A stretch of DNA of 64,000 bases, taken from NCBI RefSeq assembly GCF_030158565.1, contig NZ_JAOASQ010000004.1:1-64000 (forward strand), written 5' to 3'. A model generated the notes under the pieces. The model was not told where the DNA came from and did no database searches. It saw nothing but the letters and a program-made list of their open reading frames with translations. Position numbers and translations under genes: made by a program. Below, in pieces: positions 1 through 9,277 of this stretch; position 1 is the first letter of the stretch, and each line of letters opens with the position of its first letter. This stretch comes from Limnohabitans sp. (lineage in GTDB: Bacteria > Pseudomonadota > Gammaproteobacteria > Burkholderiales > Burkholderiaceae_C).

Positions 1-428
1 ACGCCCAAGGCCAGTTGTTGGACAAAGCACAAGAGCCCACTTCGTATTTGCACGGCGGCTACGAGAACACCCTGCCCAAGATCGAAGAAGCCCTAGAAGG
101 CCAGGACGTGGGCTTTGAGACCACCTTGAAGCTCGCTGCAGCCGACGCCTTTGGCGAGCGCGACGAAACGCTGGTGCAGACCATCGCCAAGAAAGACTTT
201 CCGCCGGGCGTCAAAGTCGGTGGCCAGCTGCGTGGCCGCACACCCGAAGGGCAAGAGCACGTGTTCACCGTGATCAAGGTCAAGGGCGACCAAGTCATTC
301 TGGACGGCAATCACCCCTGGGCTGGTCAGAACCTGAGCCTGAGCCTGAAGGTGCTGGAAGTGCGTGCCGCTTCAGCCGATGAAGTCACGCACCGTCATGC
401 GCACGGGGCGCACGGTCACCACCACTGA
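1..428 (+). CDS. slyD: FKBP-type peptidyl-prolyl cis-trans isomerase, SlyD-like (5' truncated)
   Basis: The gene enters the window already in frame (first whole codon at 3), so its N-terminus is missing; 141 residues remain. SlyD-type FKBPs isomerise prolyl bonds, act as cytoplasmic chaperones and bind nickel through a His-rich tail. The visible part starts in the FKBP strand reading SYLHGGY, continues through the inserted-flap region (LAAADAFGER, then KVGGQLRGRT), returns to the FKBP core at LDGNHPWAGQNL, and ends in a histidine-rich tail (HRHAHGAHGHHH). NHPLAG-like and LDGN motifs are typical of SlyD. The last 44 bp overlap the tail-to-tail neighbouring gene. The family call is firm; SlyD versus the SlpA/FkpB relative is settled mainly by the flap and His tail. 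Confidence 0.9.
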   Translation, partial: AQGQLLDKAQEPTSYLHGGYENTLPKIEEALEGQDVGFETTLKLAAADAFGERDETLVQTIAKKDFPPGVKVGGQLRGRTPEGQEHVFTVIKVKGDQVILDGNHPWAGQNLSLSLKVLEVRAASADEVTHRHAHGAHGHHH

Positions 429-1182
429 CCTGGAAACAGTCCCGCACGGAATACACCATCGAGGTGAAAAACATGGCCGCGACCATGAGTCCGGCGGGCA
501 TCAAAATGGCCATCAGCAAGCTGGGATCGCCCAGCAAGCTGGTCACCAGCATGGACACGGTGGCCACGGCAACGAAGAGGCCGAACCAGACTGCCACGTA
601 CACCATGAAGGCGCGCAGGTTTCGGGCACAAGCCACAAAGCTGAAAAACAGGCTTTTGACGGGGCTGACACCTTGCCAATGCACCAGTGCTGGCGCATGC
701 CAGAACATCATGGCCAGCGGGATGTACAGCACCATGGACACCCACAGCGCGGCCTGAAAAGAAGCCGAATTGACCACGTCGGGGCTCATGTTGGCACCCG
801 TCAGGTAAACCTGCGCAAAGGTGCCGCCATCGACCAACGCTGAAATACCCATGATGAGCAGGAACGCCACCGCGTACCAGGCGCCCAACTGCAACATCGC
901 TTTGCGTTGAGGGCCTGATTTCAGCGCGGCAAACAGCAGGCCTGGCATGGGAAAGCGTTGGTCCTCGGCCACCTCTGTGGCGGCCATCATGCCCAGCGTC
1001 AGCGCAGGCAGCAGCACCAGAGCCAAAGCCCCGCCCAGCAGCGGCACGATGGACACCAGCGAGACCACCGCCATGAACAAGAAAAACAGGCCCGACAGGG
1101 CCAGGGGCTGGCGCCAGAAGGTGCGGATGCCCTGGCGGGCCCAGTTCAGGCCAGTGCGTGCGGGGACGATGTTCAGTTGCAT
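385..1182 (-). CDS. BPSS1780-family integral membrane protein
   Basis: A 265-residue protein with about five or six hydrophobic segments (near residues 27-68, 95-117, 141-163, 185-208 and 215-240), consistent with an inner-membrane protein. The N-terminal pattern VPARTGLNWARQGIRTFWRQP and the segment order match the BPSS1780 family of betaproteobacterial membrane proteins of unknown function. The ATG lies 12 nt after the thrB stop, so the two genes are probably one transcript. Its 3' end overlaps the oppositely oriented slyD by 44 bp, so transcripts from the two sides would be complementary there. No catalytic motif is visible. Confidence 0.8.
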   Translation of the reverse strand: MQLNIVPARTGLNWARQGIRTFWRQPLALSGLFFLFMAVVSLVSIVPLLGGALALVLLPALTLGMMAATEVAEDQRFPMPGLLFAALKSGPQRKAMLQLGAWYAVAFLLIMGISALVDGGTFAQVYLTGANMSPDVVNSASFQAALWVSMVLYIPLAMMFWHAPALVHWQGVSPVKSLFFSFVACARNLRAFMVYVAVWFGLFVAVATVSMLVTSLLGDPSLLMAILMPAGLMVAAMFFTSMVYSVRDCFQVSGGDRAPRAHDGA

Positions 1183-1194
1183 GAGGTCAGTGGA

Positions 1195-2145
1195 TCAGAG
1201 CGTCACGGCTTGCGCAATGCGCCCGCGCAACACCCGTTCAAAATGGGCGGGGTCGTGTGGCGTGAGCATGGAAGCTTCACGCGGCAGGTGATAGTCCCAC
1301 AAACGCGAGATCCAGAAGCGCAAAGCCCCTGCGCGCAAAAGGGCAGGCAGCAAAGCGCGCTCGGCGGCGCTCAAGGGGCGCACGGCCATGTAAGCCTGCA
1401 GCATGGCCTGGGCGCGTGGTGCGTCGTGCAGGCCAGTGGCCAGGTCAATGCACCAGTCGTTCAGGCACACGGCCAAGTCAAACAACCAGGTGTCCACGCC
1501 CGCGAAATAAAAATCGAAAAAGCCTGTCAACTGCTCGCCATCGAACATCACGTTGTCTCGGAACAGGTCGGCATGCACCGGGCCGCGGGGCAGGGCGGTG
1601 TAAGCGGAGCTGGCGGCGATGTGGTTTTGGTAGGCCAGTTCGCTGCGCAGCAGGGCCGCTTGGGCATCATGGAGGTAGGGCAGTACCACCGGCACGGTCT
1701 CGTTCCACCAGGGCAGACCTCGCAAATTGGGCTGGCTGCGGTTGTAGTCGGCCCCGGCCAGGTGCATGCGCGCCAGCATGTCACCCACGGCGGCGCAATG
1801 CACGGCCTGGGGTTGCAACTGGCTCCTGCCCGCCAGCTTGTTGACCACGGCCGCAGGTTTGCCGCTCACGGTGTGCAGGATGTCGCCATCGCGGTTGGCG
1901 GCGGGGTTGGGCACCGGAATGCCGCGCCCTGCCAGGTGCTTCATCAGGAACAGATAAAAAGGCAGTTGTTCCTGGGTCAAGCGCTCGAACAAGGTGAGCA
2001 CGTAATCGCCTTGGGTCGTGGTGGCGAAGTAATTGGTGTTTTCGATGCCGCCCTCAATGCCGCGCAATTCTGTCAGTTCGCCCAGGTTCAGGGACTGCAT
2101 CAGTTGGGCCGCTTGGGACTCGGAGACTTCGGTGAATACCGCCAT
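1195..2145 (-). CDS. thrB: Homoserine kinase (ThrB, APH-fold type)
   Basis: This 316-residue cytoplasmic enzyme phosphorylates L-homoserine with ATP on the way to threonine. It belongs to the aminoglycoside-phosphotransferase-fold ThrB found in beta- and some gammaproteobacteria, not the GHMP type of E. coli. Visible support is the N-terminal MAVFTEVSE with the [12 protein letters not shown] loop, and the kinase catalytic loop with H191, D193 and N198 (VHADLFRDN), followed by the metal-binding D211 in FFDFYFA. Length matches the family. The ATG at 2145 is chosen because family members begin MAVFT; the frame stays open far upstream only as a shadow of polA on the other strand. Divergent from polA with 96 bp between. 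Confidence 0.93.
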   Translation of the reverse strand: MAVFTEVSESQAAQLMQSLNLGELTELRGIEGGIENTNYFATTTQGDYVLTLFERLTQEQLPFYLFLMKHLAGRGIPVPNPAANRDGDILHTVSGKPAAVVNKLAGRSQLQPQAVHCAAVGDMLARMHLAGADYNRSQPNLRGLPWWNETVPVVLPYLHDAQAALLRSELAYQNHIAASSAYTALPRGPVHADLFRDNVMFDGEQLTGFFDFYFAGVDTWLFDLAVCLNDWCIDLATGLHDAPRAQAMLQAYMAVRPLSAAERALLPALLRAGALRFWISRLWDYHLPREASMLTPHDPAHFERVLRGRIAQAVTL

Positions 2146-2241
2146 GGGAGAGCTTGTGAGGGGACCAGAGGGCTGGCCGGATAGGAAAGTGTCGATTGTA
2201 GAGGGGCAAGAAAGGGCTTTATCCCGGTACACAATCGGGGG

Positions 2242-5082
2242 ATGAGCGAAAACACCCCCGATACCGCGAAGCCGACCCTGCTGCTGGTCGATGGCTCCAG
2301 CTACCTGTACCGCGCCTTCCATGCCATGCCCGACCTGCGGGCCGTGCCGGGTGACCCGACCAGCCCCGCCACCGGGGCCATTCGCGGCATGATCAACATG
2401 ATGGAGCGGCTGCGCAAGGACGTGCCCGCCGTTTATGCCGCTTGCGTGTTCGACGCCAAAGGCCCGACTTTTCGCGACGAGATGTACCCCGAGTACAAGG
2501 CCCACCGCAGCCCCATGCCCGACGATCTGCGCTCGCAGATCGAGCCGATCCATGAGCTGGTGCGCCTGATGGGCTGGACTGTGCTGGACGTGCCCGGTGT
2601 GGAGGCCGACGATGTGATCGCCACGCTGGCCCACACGGCCGCGCAGCAGGGCATCGAGGTGACGGTGTCCAGTGGCGACAAGGACCTGAGCCAGCTGGTG
2701 AACGAGCACATCACCATCATCGACACCATGAACGGCAAGGTGCGCGATGTGGCGGGTGTGACCGAAGAGTTTGGCGTGCCGCCCTCGCTGATGATCGACT
2801 ACCAGACCCTGGTGGGCGACCCGGTGGACAACGTGCCCGGTGTGCACAAGGTCGGCCCCAAGACGGCGGCCAAGTGGCTGCTCGAATACGGCTCGCTCGA
2901 CAACCTGATGGCGCACGCCCACGAGATCAAGGGCGTGGCGGGCGAGAACCTGCGCCAGGCCGTGGACTGGCTGCCCAAGGGTCGGGCGCTGGTGTCCATG
3001 AAAACCGACTGCGACCTGAACGGCTGGGTGCCCGATTTGCCGTCGCTGGCCAGCCTGCACCTGCACGCGCCAGACAAAGACAAGCTGCTGAATTTTTACC
3101 AGACCTATGGCTTCAAGGGGCTGGTGCAATCGCTGGGCGGGGCCATGCCTGCGCCTGCGGCCAAGGCCAAAACCGCCAAGCCCAAAGATACCGGTATGGG
3201 CGATTTGTTCGGCGGTTCCGAAGACGAAGAAGCCCCGGCATTGCCCGCGCTGGACAACGCCGCCAGCGCGGTGCAGGGTGATTTGAAATACGACACGGTG
3301 CTCGACTGGGCGCTGTTCGACCAATGGCTTGAGCGCATTGAGCAAGCGCCGCTGACCGCCATCGACACCGAAACGACTTCGCTGGACGCCATGCGTGCCG
3401 AAATCGTGGGCATTTCGCTGAGCGTCACGCCCGGCGAGGCGGCCTACATCCCGCTGACCCACAACGGCCCGGGCGCGCCCGAGCAACTGCCGTTGGCAGA
3501 CATCTTGGCCAAGCTCAAGCCCTGGCTGGAAAACCCGGCCCGCCACAAGCTGGGCCAGAACATCAAATACGACCGCCATGTGTTCGCGAACCACGGCATC
3601 GAGGTGCAGGGCTACGCCCACGACACCATGCTGGAGAGCTATGTGCTCGAAGTGCACAAGCCGCACGGCTTGAGCAGTTTGGCCGAACGCCATGTGGGCC
3701 GCCGGGGCGTGACCTATGAAGACCTGTGCGGCAAGGGCGCGCACCAGATCCCGTTTGCGCAGGTCGACGTGGACAAGGCCGCGCATTATTCGTGCGAAGA
3801 CTCGGACCAGTGCCTGGACGTGCACCTGACGTTGTGGCCGCAGATCGAAGCGCATGCGAGCCTGAAGTTTGTGTACGACCTGGAGATCGCGACCAGCGAA
3901 GCGCTGTACCGCATCGAGCGCAACGGCGTGCTGATCGACGCGCCCACCCTGGCCGCGCAAAGCCAGGCGCTGGGCGAGCGCATCGTGCAGCTCGAAACCG
4001 AGGCTTACGAGATCGCAGGCCAGCCCTTCAACCTGGCCAGCCCCAAGCAGCTGGGCGAGATCTTTTTTGACAAGCTCGGCCTGCCCGTCATCAAGAAAAC
4101 CGCCACCGGCGCCCGCAGCACCGACGAAGAGGTGCTGGAAAAACTGGCCGAAGACTACCCGCTGCCGGCCCGCATCCTGGAGCACCGCAGCCTGTCCAAG
4201 CTCAAAGGCACTTACACCGACAAGCTGGCGCAGCTGGCCCTGCCGCGCACGGGCCGCGTGCACACCAACTACGCGCAGGCCGTGGCCGTGACGGGGCGCC
4301 TGTCGAGCAACGAGCCGAACCTGCAAAACATCCCGGTGCGCACCGCCGAGGGCCGCAAGGTGCGCGAGGCCTTTGTGGCCCCCGCAGGCTGCGTGATTGC
4401 CAGCGCCGACTACAGCCAGATCGAGCTGCGCATCATGGCGCACCTGAGCGACGATCCGGCCTTGCTCAAGGCCTTTCATGAGGGGCTGGACGTGCACAAG
4501 GCCACGGCGGCTGAGGTGTTTGGCGCAACGCCCGACACGGTGAGCAGCGAGCAGCGCCGCTACGCCAAGACCATCAACTTCGGCCTGATCTACGGCATGA
4601 GCGCCTTTGGTTTGGCCAAGGCCTTGGGCATCGACAACACGGCGGCCAAGAACTACATCGCCCGTTACTTTGAGCGCTTTGCCGGGGTCAAGCAGTACAT
4701 GGACAGCACCCGCGAGCAGGCCAAGGCCCAGGGCTATGTCGAGACCGTGTTTGGCCGCCGCCTGATGCTGCCCGAGATCAACAGCCCCAACGGCCCGCGC
4801 CGCGCCGGGGCCGAGCGCGCCGCCATCAACGCGCCCATGCAGGGCACAGCGGCCGACCTGATCAAGCTGAGCATGGTCGCGGTGCAAAAGGCGCTCGATG
4901 AACAAGGCAAGGCCACCAAAGTCATCATGCAGGTGCACGACGAACTGGTGTTCGAGGTGCCTGAATCTGAGGTTGAATGGGTGCGCACCGAGGTGCCGCG
5001 CATCATGGCCGGAGTGGCCGACCTCAAGGTGCCGCTCTTGGCCGAAGTCGGCTTTGGCCCGAACTGGGAGCAGGCGCACTGA
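2242..5082 (+). CDS. polA: DNA polymerase I
   Basis: A 946-residue repair and Okazaki-fragment polymerase with all three domains. The N-terminal 5'-3' exonuclease (about 10-310) begins [16 protein letters not shown] and carries GVEADD and SGDKDLSQL. The 3'-5' proofreading domain (about 350-540) keeps its Exo I carboxylates D375 and E377 in IDTETTSLD. The polymerase domain has motif A with D723 (ADYSQIELR), motif B ([14 protein letters not shown]) and motif C with H899-D900-E901 ([11 protein letters not shown]). It is slightly longer than the 928-residue E. coli enzyme, mainly from an Ala/Lys/Asp-rich linker near 305-345. The ATG at 2242 gives the expected N-terminus; a short divergent promoter region separates it from thrB. 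Confidence 0.97.
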   Translation: MSENTPDTAKPTLLLVDGSSYLYRAFHAMPDLRAVPGDPTSPATGAIRGMINMMERLRKDVPAVYAACVFDAKGPTFRDEMYPEYKAHRSPMPDDLRSQIEPIHELVRLMGWTVLDVPGVEADDVIATLAHTAAQQGIEVTVSSGDKDLSQLVNEHITIIDTMNGKVRDVAGVTEEFGVPPSLMIDYQTLVGDPVDNVPGVHKVGPKTAAKWLLEYGSLDNLMAHAHEIKGVAGENLRQAVDWLPKGRALVSMKTDCDLNGWVPDLPSLASLHLHAPDKDKLLNFYQTYGFKGLVQSLGGAMPAPAAKAKTAKPKDTGMGDLFGGSEDEEAPALPALDNAASAVQGDLKYDTVLDWALFDQWLERIEQAPLTAIDTETTSLDAMRAEIVGISLSVTPGEAAYIPLTHNGPGAPEQLPLADILAKLKPWLENPARHKLGQNIKYDRHVFANHGIEVQGYAHDTMLESYVLEVHKPHGLSSLAERHVGRRGVTYEDLCGKGAHQIPFAQVDVDKAAHYSCEDSDQCLDVHLTLWPQIEAHASLKFVYDLEIATSEALYRIERNGVLIDAPTLAAQSQALGERIVQLETEAYEIAGQPFNLASPKQLGEIFFDKLGLPVIKKTATGARSTDEEVLEKLAEDYPLPARILEHRSLSKLKGTYTDKLAQLALPRTGRVHTNYAQAVAVTGRLSSNEPNLQNIPVRTAEGRKVREAFVAPAGCVIASADYSQIELRIMAHLSDDPALLKAFHEGLDVHKATAAEVFGATPDTVSSEQRRYAKTINFGLIYGMSAFGLAKALGIDNTAAKNYIARYFERFAGVKQYMDSTREQAKAQGYVETVFGRRLMLPEINSPNGPRRAGAERAAINAPMQGTAADLIKLSMVAVQKALDEQGKATKVIMQVHDELVFEVPESEVEWVRTEVPRIMAGVADLKVPLLAEVGFGPNWEQAH

Positions 5083-5115
5083 GGTTCTGATGCCAGGGGT
5101 GAATGACCAGTTGGT

Positions 5116-5174
5116 TTGACAGATGAAAAAAACACAGGCAGACTAGTCTGATGACTAGTTTGAAGGGGGTTCAG
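5116..5174 (+). promoter_or_regulatory. Likely promoter and autoregulatory operator of the Phd/PIN toxin-antitoxin pair
   Basis: A consensus -35 hexamer TTGACA sits at 5116-5121. Two copies of one palindromic motif follow, GACTAGTC at 5141-5148 and GACTAGTT at 5153-5160, 12 bp apart centre to centre and so near one helical turn. A GGGGG ribosome site lies at 5165-5169, six bases before the ATG at 5175. Paired palindromes just upstream of the antitoxin are where Phd-type antitoxins usually bind to repress their own operon. The -10 is not obvious, so the exact promoter is uncertain. Confidence 0.55.
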
Positions 5175-5432
5175 ATGCATGCATGGCCGGTACAAGACGC
5201 GAAAGCGCGGTTCAGTGAATTTTTGGACGCTTGTTTGGTTGAAGGACCTCAAATGGTGACCCGGCGCGGCACCGAAGCCGCTGTGCTGGTGCCGGTGCAA
5301 GAGTGGCGGCGTATGCAATCGGCAACTCGCCCCTCGTTGAAGCAATTGCTGCTTTCTGACCAAGCCCGCACCGACATGAGCTTGCCGCCACGCGGACAAG
5401 CCAAACGGCGATCCGTGAAGCCGCTGTTGTGA
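5175..5432 (+). CDS. Phd/YefM-family antitoxin
   Basis: An 85-residue protein with the Phd/YefM N-terminal DNA-binding fold: WPVQDAKARFSEFLDACLVEGPQ, then the strand VTRRGTEAAVLVPVQEWRRM. The C-terminal third is basic and polar, as expected for a tail that is disordered until it wraps around the toxin. The second ATG, at 5175, is used because the AGGGGG ribosome site fits it; an ATG at 5151 falls inside the operator palindromes. The stop overlaps the toxin start by 4 nt (GTGA), the usual translational coupling of antitoxin and toxin. Expected role: neutralise the PIN nuclease and repress the operon. Confidence 0.85.
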   Translation: MHAWPVQDAKARFSEFLDACLVEGPQMVTRRGTEAAVLVPVQEWRRMQSATRPSLKQLLLSDQARTDMSLPPRGQAKRRSVKPLL

Positions 5433-5845
5433 GTCAGCGTTATCTGCTGGACACCAATGTGGTGTCGGAACTGCGCAAGCCACGGCCGCACGGGGCCGTG
5501 GTGGCGTGGCTGCAATCGCTGGATGACGCTCAGCTGTATGTGTCTGCGGTCACGCTGGGCGAAATACAAGCGGGCATCGAAATGACGCGAGAGCAAGACC
5601 CTCAAAAGGCTCAAGAGATTGAGGCTTGGTTGGCGCTGGTGGCTGGCGCGTACAACGTCTTGCCCATGGATGCTGCTGCATTCACGGCTTGGGCGCGGTT
5701 GATGCATCGAAAGTCAGACACGTTCTACGAAGACGCCATGATTGCCGCCACGGCGAAAGTGCATGGACTGACCGTTGCTACCCGGAATGTGGCGGATTTT
5801 CGGGCGTTGGGGTTTGAGGTGTTCAATCCTTTTGTTGCGACCTAG
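5429..5845 (+). CDS. PIN-domain ribonuclease toxin (VapC/FitB-like)
   Basis: A 138-residue PIN-domain protein starting with GTG inside the antitoxin stop. It begins YLLDTNVVSELRKP and keeps the acidic residues that coordinate the metal in PIN nucleases: D8, E45 (LGEIQAGIE), D102 (YEDAMIAATA) and D123 (NVADF). The order and spacing match the FitB/VapC subgroup, whose members cleave RNA (often tRNA) when the antitoxin is degraded. The target cannot be read from the sequence. No key residue is missing, so the toxin should be active. The gene ends 42 bp from the convergent isomerase gene. Confidence 0.88.
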   Translation: MSQRYLLDTNVVSELRKPRPHGAVVAWLQSLDDAQLYVSAVTLGEIQAGIEMTREQDPQKAQEIEAWLALVAGAYNVLPMDAAAFTAWARLMHRKSDTFYEDAMIAATAKVHGLTVATRNVADFRALGFEVFNPFVAT

Positions 5846-5887
5846 TTCGCCAAGTTGCCAAAGAGACTATGGCGCATACCGTCATGC

Positions 5888-6730
5888 TCAGCCGAATTCC
5901 CGAAACCCCTTCAGCGCCGGCAGAGGCGCGAAGTTCGCTTCACGTTTTTGCTGAAACGCGCTGATCGCTTCGCGCACGTTGGCGTTGCTCCAGATCGCGC
6001 CTTGCAGCCAGCCCATGTGGCGCAGGCTGTCTTCGGTGCTGTGGTCGCGGGCGTAGTGCAGCACTTGCTTGGTGCCCCAGATGGCCACGGGCGGTTTGCT
6101 GGCGATCTCTTTGGCCGCTTGCAGGGCGGCGGCCACAGCCGCTTCGTGGGTGGGCAGCACGTCGTTGACCAGGCCGTGGGCCAGCGCTTTGTCGGCACTC
6201 AGGCGGCGGCCTGTGTAGGCCAGTTCTTTGACCAGGGCCATGGGCAGCAGCTTGGGCAGGCGCTGCAGCGTGCCCACGTCGGCCACCATGCCGATGTTGA
6301 TTTCCTGGATGCAGAAGAACGCGTCGGCCGAGGCATAGCGCATGCAGCAGGCGGTCACCATGTCCACCGCGCCGCCAATGCAGCCGCCGTGGATGGCCGC
6401 AATGACCGGGATGCGCAGCTCTTCGAGCAGGGTGAAGGTGTGCTGCATGTCGGTCAGCAGGTCGTACACGGCAGAGCGGCCTTCGGCGCTGCTGTCGTCC
6501 ATCTGGATGGCGCTGCCAAAGGTTTGCAGGTCCATGCCCGCGCTGAAGTGTTTGCCCGTGCTGGAGATCACCAGCGCCCGGGCGGTGCCCGCCTTATGAA
6601 TGTCGGTCAGCACCTCGTGCAGCTCGCGCCAGAAGGTCGGGTGCATGGTGTTCATCGCCTCGGGGCGGTTGAGCACCAGGTGGGCAACGTGGCCCTCAGT
6701 CGTCAGGGAAAAACAGTTCAGTTTGTTCAT
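5888..6730 (-). CDS. Crotonase-fold enzyme, probable delta(3,5)-delta(2,4)-dienoyl-CoA isomerase
   Basis: A 280-residue enoyl-CoA hydratase/isomerase-fold protein. The segment GGCIGGAVDMVTACCMRYASADAFF plus QEINIGMVADVGTLQRLPK resembles ECH1-type dienoyl-CoA isomerases and keeps the three acids assigned to that activity (here D123, E143 and D151). These enzymes shift double bonds of unsaturated acyl-CoAs during beta-oxidation. The ATG at 6730 is chosen because GAGGAG stands at the right distance; a TTG 21 nt upstream is poorer. The start lies 35 nt inside the 3' end of dinB on the same strand, so the two are probably cotranscribed, an odd functional pairing. A plain enoyl-CoA hydratase is the alternative. 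Confidence 0.85.
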   Translation of the reverse strand: MNKLNCFSLTTEGHVAHLVLNRPEAMNTMHPTFWRELHEVLTDIHKAGTARALVISSTGKHFSAGMDLQTFGSAIQMDDSSAEGRSAVYDLLTDMQHTFTLLEELRIPVIAAIHGGCIGGAVDMVTACCMRYASADAFFCIQEINIGMVADVGTLQRLPKLLPMALVKELAYTGRRLSADKALAHGLVNDVLPTHEAAVAAALQAAKEIASKPPVAIWGTKQVLHYARDHSTEDSLRHMGWLQGAIWSNANVREAISAFQQKREANFAPLPALKGFREFG

Positions 6731-7964
6731 GGGTGGTCTCCTCAGTGGCAATGTAGCCCTTGTCTGCGGGGGCGGCTGTCCCCGCCTTGACCAGCGTGCC
6801 CACCCGCACGCCCAGCAGGCGCAGGCGGCGTGTCAGGTCTACCCGCTTGAGGCATTGCCCAGCCACCTGGCGGATGCGTTTGGCGTCGGCTGTGTAGTCG
6901 GTCAGGCTTTGGTCGCGTGTCACAGCCTGGAAGTTGTCATACCGCAGCTTGATGCCGATGGTTTTGCCTTCGTAGCCTTTGCGCTGCAGGTCGGCCGCCA
7001 CCTGTTCGCACAGCCGGGTGAAGACGGCCCCGAGTTCTTCGCGGTCGCGCACGGCGTGCAGGTCGCGCTCAAACGTGGTTTCGCGGCTCATGCTGACGGG
7101 CTCGCTCTCGGTCTCCACCGGGCGGTCGTCGCGCCCCCAGGCTGCCTCGTGCAGCCAGGCACCGTAGCTTTTGCCAAAGTTTTCAATGAGCCAGTGCTGC
7201 TCGCGGGCGGCCAGCTCGCCGATGGTGTGGATGCCAAAGCCCTTGAGTTTTTCATCGGCCTTGGGCCCCACGCCGTTGATCTTGCGGCAGGCCAGCGGCC
7301 AGATCAGGGTTTGCAGGTCGGCCTCGTGCACGATCGAGATGCCGTTGGGTTTGTTGAACTCGCTGGCCATCTTGGCGATCAGCTTGTTGGGCGCCACGCC
7401 AATCGAGCAGGTCAGGCCCGTGGCGTCAAAAATGCTTTTCTGGATCAGGCGGGCCAGCACACGCCCGCCTTCGCGCTGGCCGCCGGGCACCTCGGTGAAG
7501 TCGATGTAGACCTCGTCCACGCCCCGGTCCTGCATGACGGGTGCGATGTCGGTGATGATGCTTTTGAAGGTGCGCGAATAATGCCGGTAGCGCTCAAAGT
7601 CCACAGGCAACAGGATGGCCTGCGGGCAGAGCTTGGCGGCTTTCATCAGCCCCATGGCCGAGCCGATGCCGAACTGCCTGGCCGCATAGGTGGCGGTGGT
7701 GATCACGCCGCGCCCGGTGTAGCCTTCGATGCGCGGGAAAAAGTCGACCGGAATCCGGTCCAGCCGCTCTGCAAAGGTTTCTTCGGTCCATTCGCCCTCG
7801 GGGTAGGCCGCCTGCAGCTTGCCCAGCAAGTCGTCTTCCTTGCGGCGGCCGCCGCCAATGACCACCGGCAAGCCCTTGAGCTGCGGGTAGCGCAGCAGCT
7901 CGCAGGACGCGTAAAACGCGTCCATGTCGAGGTGGGCAATGCGGCGGGTCAGGGCGGTGGTCAC
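6696..7964 (-). CDS. dinB: DNA polymerase IV (Y-family translesion polymerase)
   Basis: A 422-residue Y-family polymerase. The palm carboxylates are D13 in HLDMDAFYAS and D150-E151 in GVDEVYIDFTE; the helix-hairpin-helix region follows at INGVGPKADEKLKGFGIHTIGEL. The protein ends QTELFFPDD, fitting the C-terminal beta-clamp-binding peptide. Relative to the 351-residue E. coli enzyme there is an extra block of roughly 45 residues at about 38-82, between PVVIGGG and GYTGRGVITTATYAARQ, and a longer tail. The start is a GTG; the purine-rich tract sits very close to it, so the exact start is uncertain. No LexA box was recognised upstream. It performs error-prone bypass of damaged DNA. Confidence 0.92.
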   Translation of the reverse strand: MTTALTRRIAHLDMDAFYASCELLRYPQLKGLPVVIGGGRRKEDDLLGKLQAAYPEGEWTEETFAERLDRIPVDFFPRIEGYTGRGVITTATYAARQFGIGSAMGLMKAAKLCPQAILLPVDFERYRHYSRTFKSIITDIAPVMQDRGVDEVYIDFTEVPGGQREGGRVLARLIQKSIFDATGLTCSIGVAPNKLIAKMASEFNKPNGISIVHEADLQTLIWPLACRKINGVGPKADEKLKGFGIHTIGELAAREQHWLIENFGKSYGAWLHEAAWGRDDRPVETESEPVSMSRETTFERDLHAVRDREELGAVFTRLCEQVAADLQRKGYEGKTIGIKLRYDNFQAVTRDQSLTDYTADAKRIRQVAGQCLKRVDLTRRLRLLGVRVGTLVKAGTAAPADKGYIATEETTHEQTELFFPDD

Positions 7965-7993
7965 CCTTCAAGCATAGCGCGAGCGCTGGCCAC

Positions 7994-9148
7994 TCAGGCC
8001 GTCGGGAAGGTGCCTGGCAACAAGATATTCGTGCCCACGTTCTGGATGTTGGTGTGACCGCAAAAGGCCATGGTCACGTCCAGTTCCTTGTGGATGATCT
8101 GCAGGGCCTTGGTCACGCCTTCTTCGCCCATGGCACCCAGGCCATAGACCATGGCGCGGCCGATCATGACGCCTTTGGCACCCAGGGCCCAGGCCTTGAG
8201 CACGTCCTGGCCGCTGCGAATGCCGCCGTCCATCCAGACTTCGATCTGGCTGCCCACGGCGGCCACGATGGCTGGCAGGGCTTCAATGCTGCTGGGGGCG
8301 CCGTCGAGTTGGCGGCCGCCGTGGTTGCTGACCACGATGGCGTCAGCCCCGCTGGCCACGGCCAGCTTGGCGTCTTCCACGTCCATGATGCCCTTCAAGA
8401 TCAGCTTGCCGCCCCATTGCTTTTTGACCCAGGCGATGTCTTCCCAGTTGAGCGTGGGGTCAAACTGCTCGTTGGTCCAGGAGGCCAGCGATTTCATGTT
8501 GGTCACGGCCTTGACGTGGCCGACCAGGTTGCCAAAAGTGTGGCGTTTGGTGCCAGCCATCCCTAAGCACCAGCGCGGCTTGGTCATCAGGTTGATGATG
8601 TTGGCAATCGTGGGGCGGGGTGGTGCGGTCAGGCCGTTTTTGAGGTCTTTGTGGCGTTGGCCGATCACTTGCAAATCGAGCGTGAGCACCAGGGCGCTCA
8701 CGTTGGCGGCCTTGCAGCGGTCGATCATGCGGACCATGGCGTCGCGGTCGCGCATCATGTACAGCTGAAACCAGAAGGGCGCTTGCGTGTGGGCCGCGAT
8801 GTCCTCGATCGAGCAGATGCTCATGGTCGACAGGGTGAAGGGGATGCCGAATTTCTTGGCCGCCATGGCCGCGTGCATTTCACCGTCGGCATGCTGCATG
8901 CCGGTCAGGCCCACGGGGGCGATGCACACGGGCATTTTGGTGTCGATGCCCACCATTTTCGTGGCCGTGGTGCGGTTTTCCATGTTCACGGCCACGCGCT
9001 GGCGCAGCTTGATCTTGTGGAAGTCGCTTTCGTTGGCGCGGTAGGTGCCCTCGGTCCAGGAGCCGCTGTCGGCGTAGTCGTAGAACATGCGCGGCACGCG
9101 CTTTTCGGCCAGAACGCGCAGGTCTTCGATGTTGGTGATCACGGGCAT
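7994..9148 (-). CDS. FMN-dependent alpha-hydroxy-acid dehydrogenase (L-lactate dehydrogenase-like)
   Basis: A 384-residue (beta/alpha)8 flavoprotein of the glycolate oxidase/L-lactate dehydrogenase family. The C-terminal motif SNHGGRQLDGAPSS supplies the catalytic base H276 and the substrate-binding R279; VWMDGGIRSGQDVLKA and KGVMIGRAMVYGL form the FMN phosphate site. The N-terminal RVPRMFYDYADSGSWTEGTY is also family-typical. These enzymes oxidise 2-hydroxy acids to 2-oxo acids and pass electrons to quinone or oxygen. LldD is the commonest function, but glycolate or mandelate oxidation cannot be excluded by sequence alone. It stands as a single gene, 29 bp downstream of the dinB start on the same strand. 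Confidence 0.88.
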   Translation of the reverse strand: MPVITNIEDLRVLAEKRVPRMFYDYADSGSWTEGTYRANESDFHKIKLRQRVAVNMENRTTATKMVGIDTKMPVCIAPVGLTGMQHADGEMHAAMAAKKFGIPFTLSTMSICSIEDIAAHTQAPFWFQLYMMRDRDAMVRMIDRCKAANVSALVLTLDLQVIGQRHKDLKNGLTAPPRPTIANIINLMTKPRWCLGMAGTKRHTFGNLVGHVKAVTNMKSLASWTNEQFDPTLNWEDIAWVKKQWGGKLILKGIMDVEDAKLAVASGADAIVVSNHGGRQLDGAPSSIEALPAIVAAVGSQIEVWMDGGIRSGQDVLKAWALGAKGVMIGRAMVYGLGAMGEEGVTKALQIIHKELDVTMAFCGHTNIQNVGTNILLPGTFPTA

Positions 9149-9277
9149 GGGGCAGTCTCCGAAAGGATGTCAGTTGTTCAAATCAACAGGCATCCTAGCC
9201 GCCCAGCGGCTCGGAGGTTGTGAAACTTGGGACAGCTGCTTTGAAATTTCTTGGGGCAGCCCAAGCCCCAGGGGGTT

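Noticed and set aside
2146..5079. Very long minus-strand open frame over polA, joined to thrB
   Set aside because: It is the antisense shadow of a GC-rich gene: its protein is His/Gln/Val-rich with no domain, while polA on the other strand has every polymerase motif. Only the part after 2145 is thrB.
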